A DNA stretch of 64,000 bases from Paralvinella palmiformis (lineage: Eukaryota > Annelida > Polychaeta > Terebellida > Alvinellidae). The stretch is taken from contig JAODUP010000450.1 in NCBI GenBank assembly GCA_025642065.1, positions 1 to 64,000 of the forward strand, read 5' to 3'. Made by a program: the position numbers and the translations under genes. This document shows positions 1 through 14,234 of the stretch, one piece after another; the first letter of the stretch is position 1, and each line of letters starts with the position of its first letter. The notes below the pieces were generated by a model, which did not search any database, had not been told where the DNA came from, and saw only the letters and a program-made list of their open reading frames with translations.

Positions 1-650
1 TAATAACCCATTGGCATATTGTACTTTGTTTTTTTTTTAGTTAAATCGTTTTATGAGTCCATACTGATTAGTGTACATTCTCTTTTTATGAACAAATTTA
101 ATGTTGTTAACACGCTGGGGGGTATATAAAGGCTTGATTTTCACTTAGGTTGAGAAGAACTTCGACGCCAGAATCGGACTTTTTATTGATACAGGTTTCA
201 TATAGGTAGGATTTATTCAGTTATTCAAACCCAGAATAAAGCTGAGGTCAGCATCTGAGGTGTCGAAATGTTTTATAAAAGGGTTTTTTGGACCACAGAA
301 AATTACTGTTGAATGTAAACTGTGGTGTAAAATAGTTTATGATATTATGTAGAAAGTCCCATTAACCCACACGCACGTGTTGTTTGTTGCGAGTTGTTAT
401 CAAATGGTATGTTTTTTACGTGTTTCCCCTTTTTGTACGTAGCCTGCATGTAGCCGTTTTTGGGGTGACATATTTGTCGCGTACGAAAACGAATTAGCTG
501 GTTCCCACAGGCTGATGAGTAGACCAGACACATGCTTAGGTATACGCACACATTTATCAATATGTGGAGGTATGAAACATTTTATTTTTAGATTAATTAT
601 GTATAGTTGTATTTAGTTTATGGAGGTAGGTTCGAAGGATGTTTAGATAT

Positions 651-715
651 GTTGATGCTCTGTGCCTGTTGCCTCTTATTATGTACCCTAAAACGCACAT
701 TGCCCGTGCCAGACA
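651..715 (+). other. Motif shared by R1 and R2 (microsatellite seed)
   Basis: This stretch reads CTCTGTGCCTGTTGCC, a TTATATGTA-like core, CTAAAACGCAC, then TTGCCCGTGCCAGA. R2 has the same order at 43372-43426 (CTCTGTGCCTGTGCC, TTATA, CTAAAACACAC, TTGCCCGTGCCAGA), although the two families otherwise do not align by eye. In several copies (about 1915, 2450, 20710, 34265 and 44475) the sequence after CTAAAACRCAC becomes a CA or GA microsatellite instead of continuing. Confidence 0.7.
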
Positions 716-1325
716 TCTTATCTATTTCCATCCAGATTCCTTATTACACCAATGTAAGAAAGTTATGTCGTTGTTGCAACATGTTTGAGTTTATTAGCTT
801 TGTTATGTATAATGTAGAATCTATATTGTTGTCCTCTTATGTGGTCTGGCGAAACGACCTATTAATTCATACAATGCTGCTTGATGGATTTATACTTCTG
901 GAGTCGTTTGTTACTCCGGCAGGCATCTCCATGGGTATTAAGGGGGAAGGGTTTTTCCCCAATTATGAGTAATTAGTTAAACCCCCGTTAAAAATTTTGT
1001 TAAATGTATAGTTTTCCCAATAATCAAGTGAAAAGGCGCTTTATTTAGATCCCACCACCCAATGCATATACTTAGGGACGCTAAATTAAGCGTGAATGAA
1101 CTTCCCTTATGATGGGAAACGTATGAGGGTTAGCTGTTAGGTTCGAGTAAATCGTAATATTTACTCAGGTTTTAGACGATATTTCGTTCTAGTCCAGTAA
1201 TAATCCATTGTGCAGTATTGCTACTTTGTTTTTATTTTTGTTTAATCGCTTTAGTGAGTCCATACTGTGTTAGTGTACATTCTCTTTGTTATGAACAAAC
1301 TGTAATGTTTGTTAACACGCTGAGG

Positions 1326-1448
1326 GTATATATAGGCTTAGATTTTCACTTAGGTTAGAGAAGAACTTCGACGCCAGACCAGTCGGACGTGTATTGATAC
1401 ATGGTTCATATAGGTAGGATTTATTCAGTTATTCGATCCCAGAATAAA
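1326..1448 (+). promoter_or_regulatory. TATA box plus AATAAA signal in R1 (LTR-like)
   Basis: TATATATA at about 1326-1333 is followed by AATAAA at 1443-1448. The first unit carries the same pair (TATATAAA near 124, AATAAA near 235), and the inverted copies keep it. This spacing would give an R region of roughly 100 nt if R1 is an LTR. Activity is inference only. Confidence 0.4.
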
Positions 1449-1915
1449 GCTGAGGTCAGCATCTGAGGTGTCGAAATGTTTTATATACAGGTTTCTTTTG
1501 GACCACAGAAAATTACTGTTGAATGTAAACTGTGGTGTCAAAATAGTTTATGATATGTATGTAGCAAGTCACCATTGAACCACACGCACGTGTTGTTTGT
1601 TGCGAGCTGTGGTATCAAATGGTATGTTTTTACGTGCTTCCTCTTTTTGTACGTAGCCTGCATGTAGCCGCTTTCTTGTGGGCGTGACATATTTGTCGCG
1701 TACGAAAAGCGAATTAGCTGGTTCCCACAGGCTGATGAGTAGACCAGACACATGCTTAGGTATACGCACACATTTATTAATATGTGGAGGTATGGAACAT
1801 TTTATTTTAGATTAATGTATGTATAGTTGTATTTAGATTTATGGAGGTAGGTTTCGAAGGATGTTTAGATATGTTGATGCTCTGTGCCTGTTGCCTCTTT
1901 ATATGTACCCTAAAA

Positions 1916-1927
1916 CGACACACACAC

Positions 1928-2008
<81 letters not shown>
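1916..2008. repeat. (CA)n(TA)n compound microsatellite
   Basis: The CA run starts at the CTAAAACGACAC end of the shared motif and passes into a TA run. It forms the junction between R1 on its left and the middle of R2 on its right. Confidence 0.95.
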
Positions 2009-2011
<3 letters not shown>

Positions 2012-2460
2012 CGCGCTATTACGGTCTGCTTCAGCGCAGATGTCAGTCTTTTAATAGCAATTAAGATAAACAGTTTTAATAGTAGTCGCTTCATGACGCC
2101 TGCCCGTTGTAAAAACTGATCTTTGAAGACAGTGACAATTGGGTTATATGGTTTATATAGTATTGCTTTGAAGAAAGATACAGCAATTAAAAATAGCTAT
2201 ACATAGGGCTGCTTAGATAATTAAGCTAAACATTCTCACTACTGCCGTGATCTGACTTGGGTGTTTTACTCCCAAACTCCACGGCTGTAGGTGATTCGTA
2301 TTTTGATTTTGCTTGGCGGCTTAGGGACTGGTGAGACATTACACATGTCTCAGCAAGAAAAGTCGCCACTCTGGATTCAGTCCCCTGAAGAAACGTCCAG
2401 AGTTTGAATTCGCGGTTCGAGATTCTCTGTGCCTGTGCCTTATTATACACAGCTAAAACA
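2009..2460 (+). repeat. R2 repeat, partial copy
   Basis: This matches 44049-44475 in the same orientation and 34270-34720 inverted, starting at ATGACGCGCTATTACGG. It ends in the shared motif (CTGTGCCTGTGCC then CTAAAACACAC), where a GA repeat takes over. The open frame on the minus strand here recurs in the other copies only because the DNA is similar. Confidence 0.8.
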
Positions 2461-2592
2461 CACAGAGAGAGAGAGACACTCGGTCACTGAGTCGGACTCT
2501 GACACTCACTCGGATACTTTGACACTCACTCGGACACTCGGACTCTCGCTGTCACACTATGACAATCTGACACTCTGACAATCTGACACTAA
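2461..2592. repeat. (GA)n followed by degenerate GACACTC repeats
   Basis: A short GA run is followed by about 110 bp of variants of GACACTC, GGACACTC and GACAATCT. It directly follows the end of an R2 copy. Confidence 0.85.
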
Positions 2593-3232
2593 ATTTGTTT
2601 ATTTATTAAATACCTAACAATATGTGAGTCTTTAATTGCCAACCATAAATATGATACACTATTTCAGGTATTACAATAACATTGCTAAAGGATAACAGCT
2701 TGAGGCTGTTTCGGTTATATACTATCATATGTATGCCCACAAAAGACACCCAAGATACGACTAACATAGTGCTCAAATATAATATATATAGAGTTCTCAA
2801 TAAAACATATTATATTGTAGAGGTTAATGATGGAATATGGTGCGGAAATGCTACAGCATCCCTATGCAAACGTGTTTTTACCTGTCCATGTTTATTGATA
2901 ATGTTTAAGTTGATGCTTTTATTCATTCGTAAAAAATTGTTTATCCACGATCACTGATTTGCATAAAGGATGAAGACGTTGTATTCAAACTTTATGCTTA
3001 CTGTGAAATTTAAACAAAATGCTGTTATGTCATAACTAAATCAAGGAAAGAATATCCGTGAAGATAATTAATTATTTGTCTTAAATACCAAGATTCCTTA
3101 AATGTCAGATATCAAATGCCCCTTTAGGTTTAAGATAATCACCAATGATTATCACGCGACGCCATTTTATTATAAATCCATGGTAACTCCAGACGATAAA
3201 TGCATAACAAGAAATTAAAATGTATGCCATAA
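2593..3232. other. No feature seen
   Basis: AT-rich sequence with only short open frames and no recognisable motif. Confidence 0.6.
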
Positions 3233-3346
3233 TTAGCCCTCTATAATTAACCCTCTATAATTAACCCTCTATAATTAACCCTCTATAATTAACCCTCTAT
3301 AATTAACCCTCTATAATTAACCCTCTGTAATTAGCCCCTTGTAAAT
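3233..3346. repeat. 14-bp tandem repeat
   Basis: About eight copies of a unit reading CCCTCTATAATTAA. The central copies are identical and the outer copies carry single changes. Confidence 0.95.
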
Positions 3347-3985
3347 CCAGAAAATATTCATCTACAGAAAACGTTAATTGTGTAAAGTTTCTCCAATTTA
3401 AATTTTGAATGAGATTTTGTCTATAGACTTCACCTAAAAGGTTATTTTAGCCAACTCTCATTTCTCAAGTAATTCTATTTGGTATCAATGCACGTTATTT
3501 ATAGTAAATATTAACAGTTTACAGGCATTGTCCCAAATCAGATTTCACACGAATGGTGTCTTATTACAGTGTAAGCTCAGAATCATTATAACACAATCAG
3601 TGAGAGCGATAATGAATACGCCAATGAAGCTCTGAACATCCAGCCACAAGCGAAATGTAGGACTAACAGTGATAATGAAGACTTTATTATTAAATACGTT
3701 CGATATGATAGCACATGTTCATGGCTTAACTGATAAATGAAATTTTAGGAGCACTAACTTTCGGGGTATTTTTCATAACATTGTGTCATTTTATATTGTC
3801 AATTTGTTATATTCAATAATATTGAATACAGTTTTCACTTAATAATACTGGTTTATTGCCAATTCTTTGAACATGTGACAAATACTAACAAGAACAATGT
3901 TTTTATTCGTAGATATAAAACTTCACAAAACACCTGAAATCCATATTCAAAATATTTTCCCCTGTGTTAAAGCTAATGAATATTG
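3347..3985. other. No feature seen
   Basis: AT-rich sequence. If the neighbouring Tc1 element has a left end it should lie here, but I could not find a convincing inverted repeat. Confidence 0.5.
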
Positions 3986-4937
3986 TCAAGCAATATGATC
4001 CGGAATATCTCGCCAGATGTCCACAACAGCCTGAGTCAATTCAGCCACGTTTGTTGGGGGGTTGTCCATGTCGTTCAATCCACGTGGGATTTCCGACCAC
4101 AGGTTTTCGATCGGGTTCAAATCCGGTGATAGAGCAGGTTAATCCATGTGCTGCTCATTCTCATCTTCGAGGAAATCCATGACGTGTCGCGCTCGGTCTG
4201 CTGGACCATTGACATCTTGGAATACAACATTTGCCTGGAAGTCTCTCCTAGCAAATGGAAGTATTTTGGTTTCCAGGACACGTATGTACTGGTACTAATC
4301 CCTGTTTCCATCCAGTACGTAGAGATTGGATTTCCCTCTGTTATTGAAGGCACCCCATATGGTGACTCCGCCGCCGCCTGCTTGAACTCTAGGCAGTGCA
4401 CACTGATCGAGTAGAACCTCATGAGCTTGCCTGATCACTCGAACACGACCATCTTGACGATACAGCAAAAATCTGGATTCATCACTGAACACAACGTGTT
4501 GCCAGTGACCATCACACCAGTTCAAGTCCCCGCGCGCCCACACAAATCGCACTTGTCGGTATCTTTAATTTCAGTAAAGGCTTCCTCACAGGTCGTCTTG
4601 CCAAATAAACAGTGTTCAAAACTCGATAATTCACCAGCCGAGTTGCCACAGGAACATTGGTGAAAAGGGTCCAGTCGGCACGGAGCTGAGATGAAGGGTT
4701 TGATCGGCTATTACGGCACCGTCGGAGCAGATATCAGTCATGTCTAGCTGTGGTTTTCTTGGGACAACCAGATATTGGCCTAGGAGTTGTTAGAACAGTC
4801 TCCCGATGACGCTTCAGGATCTTAGAGATCGATCATTGGGTGATCCGGAACACTTGGGCAATGTCCTTTTGGCTAGACCCGGCCTGGCGCATACCAACGA
4901 TCCTGTTGCACAAATCTGCACTCAATTAACGTCTCAT
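3986..4937 (-). pseudogene. Tc1-like DDE transposase, inactivated
   Basis: This is a relic of a Tc1/mariner-superfamily transposase, the enzyme that cuts and reinserts its own element in the nucleus. Read from an ATG at 4937-4935 to a stop at 3988-3986 it spans about 317 codons, near normal family length. The N-terminal helix-turn-helix part is seen as RIVGMRQAGSSQKDIAQVF. The first acidic site lies in VVFSDESRF (about 4480). The second lies in FQDVNGP (about 4225), where the usual QDN has become QDV. The Glu lies in LSPDLNPIENLW (about 4110). I count 35 residues between the last two acids, one more than the usual 34. At least four in-frame stops, one of them replacing Trp in the expected DWPALSPDL block, and a frameshift near 4550 show that it is dead. 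Terminal repeats were not found. Confidence 0.92.
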
Positions 4938-6480
4938 GGTTGTTAATTATCTCATATGAAGTTGAGAAATACTTTGTTTAAAGGAAGGGGCTTTTCAGTT
5001 ATGTAGCCCACAAGCGATCTCAAATGGATTGGCAACCAAACAAAAGGGCGCTCATTAATTGGTTAAATTGCAATCACCCCATCAGTCGTACCACACTGAC
5101 ATATTGACAGAAGATATATTGGAGTCTATTCTGCATGTTTATGATAGTTACGGATAAAATATCCATTACATTGGCTGGATTATCAGACTAAAACTTTTTT
5201 CCCCTTTTATACTGGAGAAACATAATTTTTCCAGGCTCACATGACATGATTAGCAATTTATTGGTGCCCACTAACATGTTATTGAGTAAGTAAATTATAT
5301 AATACGGAAATCTAACATAAATTTTGAGAAACGTTGGAGATATTCGTTTTGTAATTTCACAAAAACTTGAATGACGTGACTTTATATAATTATTTTTATG
5401 CATCAGTTATATTTGACATATTGTGAGGACTGTTTCCTATGCGTAGTAAATCTAGGAGAATTTAACTCCGACAGGGGTAGAAGGACATACAGGTACACAA
5501 TAATCTTTCATCAGCGAGAACATATATTGGGCCGGCAGTTAAACAGATACAAACAAATAAACACACACAGACACATACATATATACATATATCTAGATGT
5601 GACGACATCCCTAAATACTCTACTAAGTACAAATATATGTAGCATATCTCATTATAAAATAACATTTTATTAGGAAACACCTTCATAACCACACAAAGCC
5701 TTATCCGTGAAGTTCAACCATCAGCAGCCGATTGTGATAATAAAGTCATAAATACTGACATACGGCTAGTATAAATGACAATTATCGTCGAAAAGGTTGC
5801 TTCATCCTCATCGACTTGAACACGAAACCGAGAATCTCAAAATAAAAAATAATCACACTCAGTTTTTGATTTTCTTATTTTTCAGGCACCCTTTTCACTT
5901 TTTATAACATGTTTTCAATATTGTTTTCTAAATACAAGTGCATTGGTTTGAAATAAATTCAATTTTAAGCAAACGTATTTCTAAAAGTCTGAAAAGTCTA
6001 GATTGTGTTTTTTTTTAAATATTTCAACGTGCAACTATCCGTAAGTCAATAATCAATCTCGGTTTTTGGCCCATTATACTGTAAATTATACGAATAAACA
6101 TCATCTTTTTCTATTTTGTGGGGTCTGATAAGAAACACCGGAACGTAGATTAATTTATTGTTAGGTGTTGAAAATTTTGTTATTCAATCAATGGCACAAT
6201 TTAATGTAGAACCATGGATGAAGATAGAACCACGTTACTAAATTTCGTATCATACATCAAAGTGTAATAAATATTGTTTTAGAAATAGTTTTGACTATGG
6301 TGGTAAAGAAATGTTCTGTAAATATTAGGTACAATTTAGAATAATGTTGATATAATGAATATTAAAATGTCACAAATTTAGATAACCCTAAAGGGCATTT
6401 GATATTAACGCCAACTGTTTTTATATATGTTTTTTCTCTTTTCTGCGGCAATCTAAATCAATATTTAAATTACACATATA
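4938..6480. other. No feature seen
   Basis: AT-rich sequence with short CA/TA-rich stretches near 5560-5595. No coding or repeat relationship inside the window was noticed. Confidence 0.5.
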
Positions 6481-6720
6481 TATCTAAGAGAGCTCCTTAT
6501 AGTCCCTTCCTTGGCGTGGTTAGGGTTCTCAGTGATCCAGAGAGAAATGCCAACAGGAGCTTTGGTTCCGGTTAGGGACATCCCAAGCTGGACTGATCAT
6601 TGGCTAGAGGCTAGACTGGTATGGATTAAGGATGAAGTAATCCTAACAGAAATCTCAGGTGCTGAAGTCAAATGTATTTGGCCACACGGTACACTCTAAT
6701 AGACCACAATGCCGTGCACC
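6481..6720 (+). other. GC-richer island with an open frame, unidentified
   Basis: This island is clearly less AT-rich than its surroundings and holds a 62-codon open frame (6511-6699) whose product contains WTDHWLEARLVWIKDEV. Composition is coding-like, but I recognise no family and see no splice sites. It could be a worn transposon fragment. Confidence 0.25.
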
Positions 6721-8170
6721 AGGAGCTATTGTGCGAACGAAAAGAAAAAAGGTTCATTGAAGCATATAAATAATTAACCTTTAATATAGTGCATTATGCA
6801 CCAAACACAAACAATCCAATGAAGTAATATCCAGCTTTCAGATCATTTTCCAAGTTGAAATATATCCGTATATAATAGTATAATGAATACAAAACCCCAG
6901 ACGAAAAGGTTAGTTGATATTTTTAAAAGAATGTTAAATCAATTATTGATGTTGTTCATTCAATGACACATATTATAAAATATATATCTCTCTCGTCACT
7001 TGTGTAGATTCCCATATATTAATATATTATTAATTCATTCAAGTTCATTAATCATCAGATTCAAGTCTCACAAGCTGCGCTGAGATGGAAACAAAATAGA
7101 TTGTCCTAGAACAAAATATACATTAACAACATACAGCTAAGAAGAATAAATAAAATATTTTGGCGATAAACAGCACGCAGATATCGTATTCTAATTTAGT
7201 TTATTATCATTTTTCGTATGGTCTTCTGTATATGGAAAATTAGTTGTATAACTATTAGCTCATCATCCAGAAATAGAATAACATTTTAGTCTTTCGTGAA
7301 TATTAATTACACGACTACTAAAGCGTACTATGGAAATTAGTCATATTTGGTTATGAAGCAAATCATCTTCCAATTTCCTTTTAAGTATTTTCAGGTATAA
7401 TCGAGACCATCAGTGATATTGTGTGACTACTTACTATCCTATATTTTGATAGAAATCGATTATGGTTTGCTAAGATACGTTTGTGAAATATTTAATAATT
7501 AATGAAGAGCCTTATTACGCGCATAACAACCGGTTAAAGCTATCCATCAGCCACCTCAATGTTGGGAATAAGTAATTATACCATCGAGAGGTCCCACAAC
7601 GCGAACCCAATGCATATCCAATGTAGCTGGGCTATATTTGATCGTGTTAGATTTACATCGGTGTTGTGATGTTGGATCAATGTTGTATTTTCCATCATAT
7701 ATAATTCACTATTTTAAAATTATCATTTGAGAAGCCGTTATTGTGTGTATATCTGTTATGGGGGCATCTGGTGGAACTTAGCACCTAATTGATATACATT
7801 TGTTCAAATAAATTGTGATTAGGTGATTATATCCCAAATCCAAGCCACAGCTATCAAGCTATATCACCCTAGCTAGATCTATCCCACAATCCTCGGATTC
7901 TGACGTCACGCCATCCCTGGCTCATTTGAACACAGAACGGCCATTTTTTTCGAAACTTTAGAAATTCTAGGACAATTTACGCATCTTTTTTTCCGTTAAT
8001 TATTTTAATAAGTTGTACCAAGTTGTGTATTTAGTAATAAGAATTGTCATGGAATATGATACTGCGAATAGTTTCTTGAAGTATCATTTCTTTTGTTGAA
8101 TATTGATCGATCAAGTTGTTTGACTTCAATCAATCAGCATGCGTGTCTACGCGTTGCTAGGTTAGGTACT
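6721..8170. other. No feature seen
   Basis: AT-rich sequence without a repeat or coding signal that I can support. Confidence 0.5.
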
Positions 8171-8179
8171 GTAATTGAC

Positions 8180-8316
8180 GAATCCGGGACATTTAGCCAA
8201 CGGACATTTAGCCAACGGACACTTAGCCGACGGACATTTAGTCAACGGACACCTAGCCAACGGACATTTAGCCAATATTTGCAGGGTGGACATTTAGCCA
8301 ACATTCAAAATTTTTG
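8180..8316 (+). repeat. Left inverted end, tandem GGACATTTAGCCAAC units
   Basis: About six copies of a 13-15-bp unit are followed by TATTTGCAGGGTGGACATTTAGCC and ATTCAAAATTTTTG. The right end contains the same series in reverse complement, including the TATTTGC and ATTCAAAATTTT landmarks. Confidence 0.95.
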
Positions 8317-8794
8317 ATTATGTTTATGTGAGTTTTCATAAATATAGTTGTTTCAATAAATACAAAACATTGTATGTAACTGTATTTATTATACAAATGT
8401 AACAAACACAAAGTGATGTCTCATATTCTAAAACTTGCAAACACGGATGTTACATATAGTCCACAGCTGTTATATTCAATCGTCATAGTGTATGTAATTG
8501 AATTTTATTCAATTCATTGTACGAATGGAATGATTACAAACAAATATTTCATACTCTAAAATTTGAAAACACAAATATTGCATATAATACATTCTTTATT
8601 TCTGACATGTCTCTAGGTGTACATTGTCAATATTCCTATTATTAAGTCTACATCGTATACTTTTAATATATTTGTTTGTGTTATCTATATTGTTTCCATA
8701 TTTTATATTTCTTAACTGGGCGCTAAGTATAAATATACTTGAATAAAATAATTTAAGAACAGAAAAAACCCACAGCGAGCCATAACAATCTCAT

Positions 8795-9075
8795 TTAAAT
8801 TTATCTCTCAAATAATGAAACGAGTATTTCTTTATAGTGTCTGTAATTAACAACCATCAAAATGCTCAATGGCTTCAATGCCATTACATGTATTGAGTAC
8901 GGTTATTGAATTTTGGCTTAAATACGGACGTATATCTGTATGATTTAAAAATGTGTGACACAGACTACCGGTATGTCACGAACTCGATAATCATATTCTC
9001 GTTTATCCCACATATTATCATGCAACAAACCTTGTCGGATCAACAAATTCTGACTGTACATAAAACAGAAATCAC
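8795..9075 (+). repeat. R5 repeat, copy 1 (nested in the foldback element)
   Basis: This aligns along about 270 bp with 21015-21263 in the same orientation; shared landmarks are GTGTGACACAGACTACCGG and CAAACCTTGTCGGAT. The small similar open frames in both copies follow from the DNA similarity. Function unknown. Confidence 0.8.
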
Positions 9076-9439
9076 TGTAAAGGAAGCCAGATCTAATTGC
9101 CCTGGGGCCCTTTTATCCTGGTTCCAGGTGAAAGAAGTTTAGTGTCATAGGGGATGATCTGGTCAACTTGAAGGTACACCAAACAGAAGCACTGTAAACA
9201 AAGCCAGATCTATTTGCACTAGGTGACTCATTTATTTGATAGTGTCTTTCACATACATGCGTTTTTATTAGCACACTACTCAATATTTGGAGTACGGACA
9301 GTTGCTCTGAACTTTAATTCCCTAATAATTGGTAATATTCATCCCAATAATTATATAGGTAATATGATACTAAGAAATATATTTCTGAATTAAAAATCAT
9401 TTAATTTATTTTTAATTTTCCTCATTAACAATTCACTGG

Positions 9440-9512
9440 TGAATAAGTGTCCACTTTTTTTCATTTTGTTTGGTGAGCAACTGTCCGGTGAGAAACTGTC
9501 CTACACCCTAAT
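9440..9512. repeat. GGTGARNAACTGTCC repeats
   Basis: Three spaced variants of GGTGAGAAACTGTCC end in TACACCC. Their style resembles the repeated ends of the surrounding element, so they may be one end of another, older element. Confidence 0.45.
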
Positions 9513-10417
9513 ATTTGACACATGAATGTCTACATGAATAGTAGGAATATAACAAAATAATGACAATTATTGTTCTTCTGCACACAAAGTGAAGATTGTC
9601 TATCTGAACAATTAAATAGTCTAATTCAGCACTGCCTCTGAGAATCCTATAGCAGAATATCATCTTAAAAGCTTTACTGTTGCATAGAAGATTGTGCACT
9701 TTATCTGAACTGAATCCATTGAACATTTTGTGTAGTGGACTATTATTAGCTTGCTGATGATCACACGTTTTGCACATTTCTTATTTCCAACGGCAACATG
9801 CAACAAGTGGAATTCTCTAGTCTTTCACCGTTATGCAGTACTAAAGGCTGGATATCAAATAATAATCACAGTATTAGTTCAATAATTTAAGCCAACATGT
9901 AGGTATGTATCAATATGATATAACACTATGATCATGAGAAAGTGTAACACTGTTTCAAATTAAATTCAGACAGGCTTTCTATACTGAGGTAAAATGAAGT
10001 CACATTTTAAAACTATGATATATCACCTGGGTTATGCAGTCACATCTTAACAACATTACAATACATGTATGTGTCAACATTGGATAGAGGATTATTCTGA
10101 GACTAGTAGATTATCTGCGGTATATACAAGTAGTAATAACCCACATACCAGATATAGTTAAGTAGTTAACGGTGTTAATAACGTCTGTGTAAAAAACTCC
10201 CAACCCTGACATATCATTATTTATATTTATGTATAATACCGGAGAAAACAGTATACATTAATATAAATATACAAATTGTACAAAAAGCAGCAATAATTAT
10301 TATGTTGCTAACATCTTATCTAAAGATAGGCCTATATTTGCAGCATCCATAAAGAGAACATAATATTGACAGAGCATACACACACTCAAAAATATAACAA
10401 TATACATGTAGATGTAA

Positions 10418-10526
10418 GATGAAAATTTTGAATGTTGGCTAAATGTCCCCCCAGCAAATATTGGCTAAATGTCCGTTGGCTAAATGTCCGTTGGCTAAAT
10501 ATTCGTTGGCTAAATGTCTGGATACC
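10418..10526 (-). repeat. Right inverted end, tandem TTGGCTAAATGTCC units
   Basis: Reverse complement of the left end, with about five units. It is shorter than the left end by one or two units. Confidence 0.95.
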
Positions 10527-10535
10527 GTAATTGAC

Positions 10536-10929
10536 ATGTTAATGTTAGTGAGCCACCATTTGACTTCCAGAAAAAGGCTGGAGTTTTTTGAGACCAGAAA
10601 ATGTTTCTTGCCGTTTGAGAACTAGAAAATTAATGAACCACAGATATCTGGCATATTTGTTTTTCTTATTACAATTTGAACAACACTTTTGTGGTGGCTG
10701 CCGGTTGGAATGGGCACGGGCGCCTGATTATTCCCCCCCCCCACCGCATGGAGTACTTGAATATAATCCTTATAAGTTATATTCAATACTCTATGCAGCG
10801 GGGGCGGGGAGACAAAATCAATATTTATATGCTGCTAGATATCTCTTAATGACTCAACAAGATTCAGTTTACAAATCTAACAAATCTCTGTGATTCAATA
10901 GCTGGCCATTAATTTCACATAATACAATA
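10536..10929. other. No feature seen
   Basis: Flank of the foldback insertion, with a run of C at about 10734-10742. Nothing coding is supported. Confidence 0.5.
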
Positions 10930-11677
10930 GTCCTTTTCACACCAAATATTCGCGAAATGCTGATCAATCAGAGGCCCCGGTTACAAGAAGCCAGCTGAAC
11001 TATTTTCAGCTAGGTCAGAAAACACCGGCTCCAGATATATTTTTCCAGTTATGAAATTAGATCAGGTTATTAAAAATATGGTATAATACTTTACGTTAAT
11101 CCGGCAAAACTCTTCTTTCTAGAATATCCTGATGTCTCCCATTAATACGTGATAAATGAATTAAATTTATATTTGAGTTTGATAATACGATATAGTCATG
11201 TGTATTTAAAATGTTTTTGTATCTGAAAGATCAATAAAATATGTCCTATTTGATAGGCCACAGTTAGAAATAAGTTGTGAGGTCGATATTTTATGTCATA
11301 AGCCTGAATATGCCATCTACATTGCCCCACAGATTTGAAGCGAAAGGACAATGAACAAGCGATTTTTTCAGTGATTAGTAAATCCTTTTCAGGATTTCGC
11401 TCTCAAAAAGGAGTCATTATTTTCTCACAATGCAGTTCATTCTTGGTTTTGTTTCCAGTCACAACTAACTAAGCTGCTTTTAAAATGTAAAAACAGATAA
11501 TAGTATTTCATTTTATCGAATAGCATTCCAGTATGGCAACTAAAGATGATTGTAATAGAGTAAAATACCATAAACCACAGCTCTCGTTGACCTTTATTAC
11601 GAAAGAAGTAAAAATGTTAGCCAGCTCCTGATTGGCCGGCCGATTTACAGAGGATTGCCGATCTCTATGAAAAGGAC
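10930..11677. mobile_element. Possible MITE with GTCCTTTTCA ends
   Basis: GTCCTTTTCA at 10930-10939 is mirrored exactly by TGAAAAGGAC at 11668-11677. Both sides then share looser similarity (CAATCAG, CCAGCT). The perfect part is only 10 bp, no second copy is in the window and the target duplication is unclear, so this is tentative. Confidence 0.35.

Positions 11678-14234
<2,557 letters not shown>

Larger units (their letters stand above)
1..1915 (+). repeat. R1 repeat, locus 1: head-to-tail 1.2-kb units
   Basis: Positions 1-1197 and 1198-1915 are two head-to-tail copies of the same unit; for example the segment starting TAATAAYCCATTG recurs at 1 and about 1199. Inverted copies lie at 19.2-20.64 kb and 58.2-60.8 kb. 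Each unit has a TATATA stretch followed about 115 bp later by AATAAA, which would suit the U3-R part of an LTR. The window also shows an X-Y-X-Y order at 58.2-60.8 kb, so a simple LTR-internal-LTR structure is not proven. The second unit is cut short where a CA/TA microsatellite begins. I do not recognise the family. Open frames of about 70-120 codons recur between copies but resemble nothing I know. Confidence 0.85.
8180..10526. mobile_element. Foldback-like DNA transposon with 9-bp target duplication
   Basis: The 2347-bp element is bounded by inverted ends made of tandem copies of GGACATTTAGCCAAC. The exact 9-mer GTAATTGAC stands immediately outside both ends, at 8171-8179 and 10527-10535, as expected of a target-site duplication. 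Inverted ends built of tandem repeats are the hallmark of foldback elements, and 9-bp duplications are typical of these and of Mutator-like elements. The interior (8317-10417) has no transposase that I can recognise, so it is probably non-autonomous. It carries a piece of repeat R5 and an internal direct duplication around 9050-9225 (AAGCCAGATCTA twice). Confidence 0.85.

Noticed and set aside
4148..4663. Plus-strand open frames across the Tc1 relic
   Set aside because: Shadows of the minus-strand transposase, which has clear DDE-type motifs.
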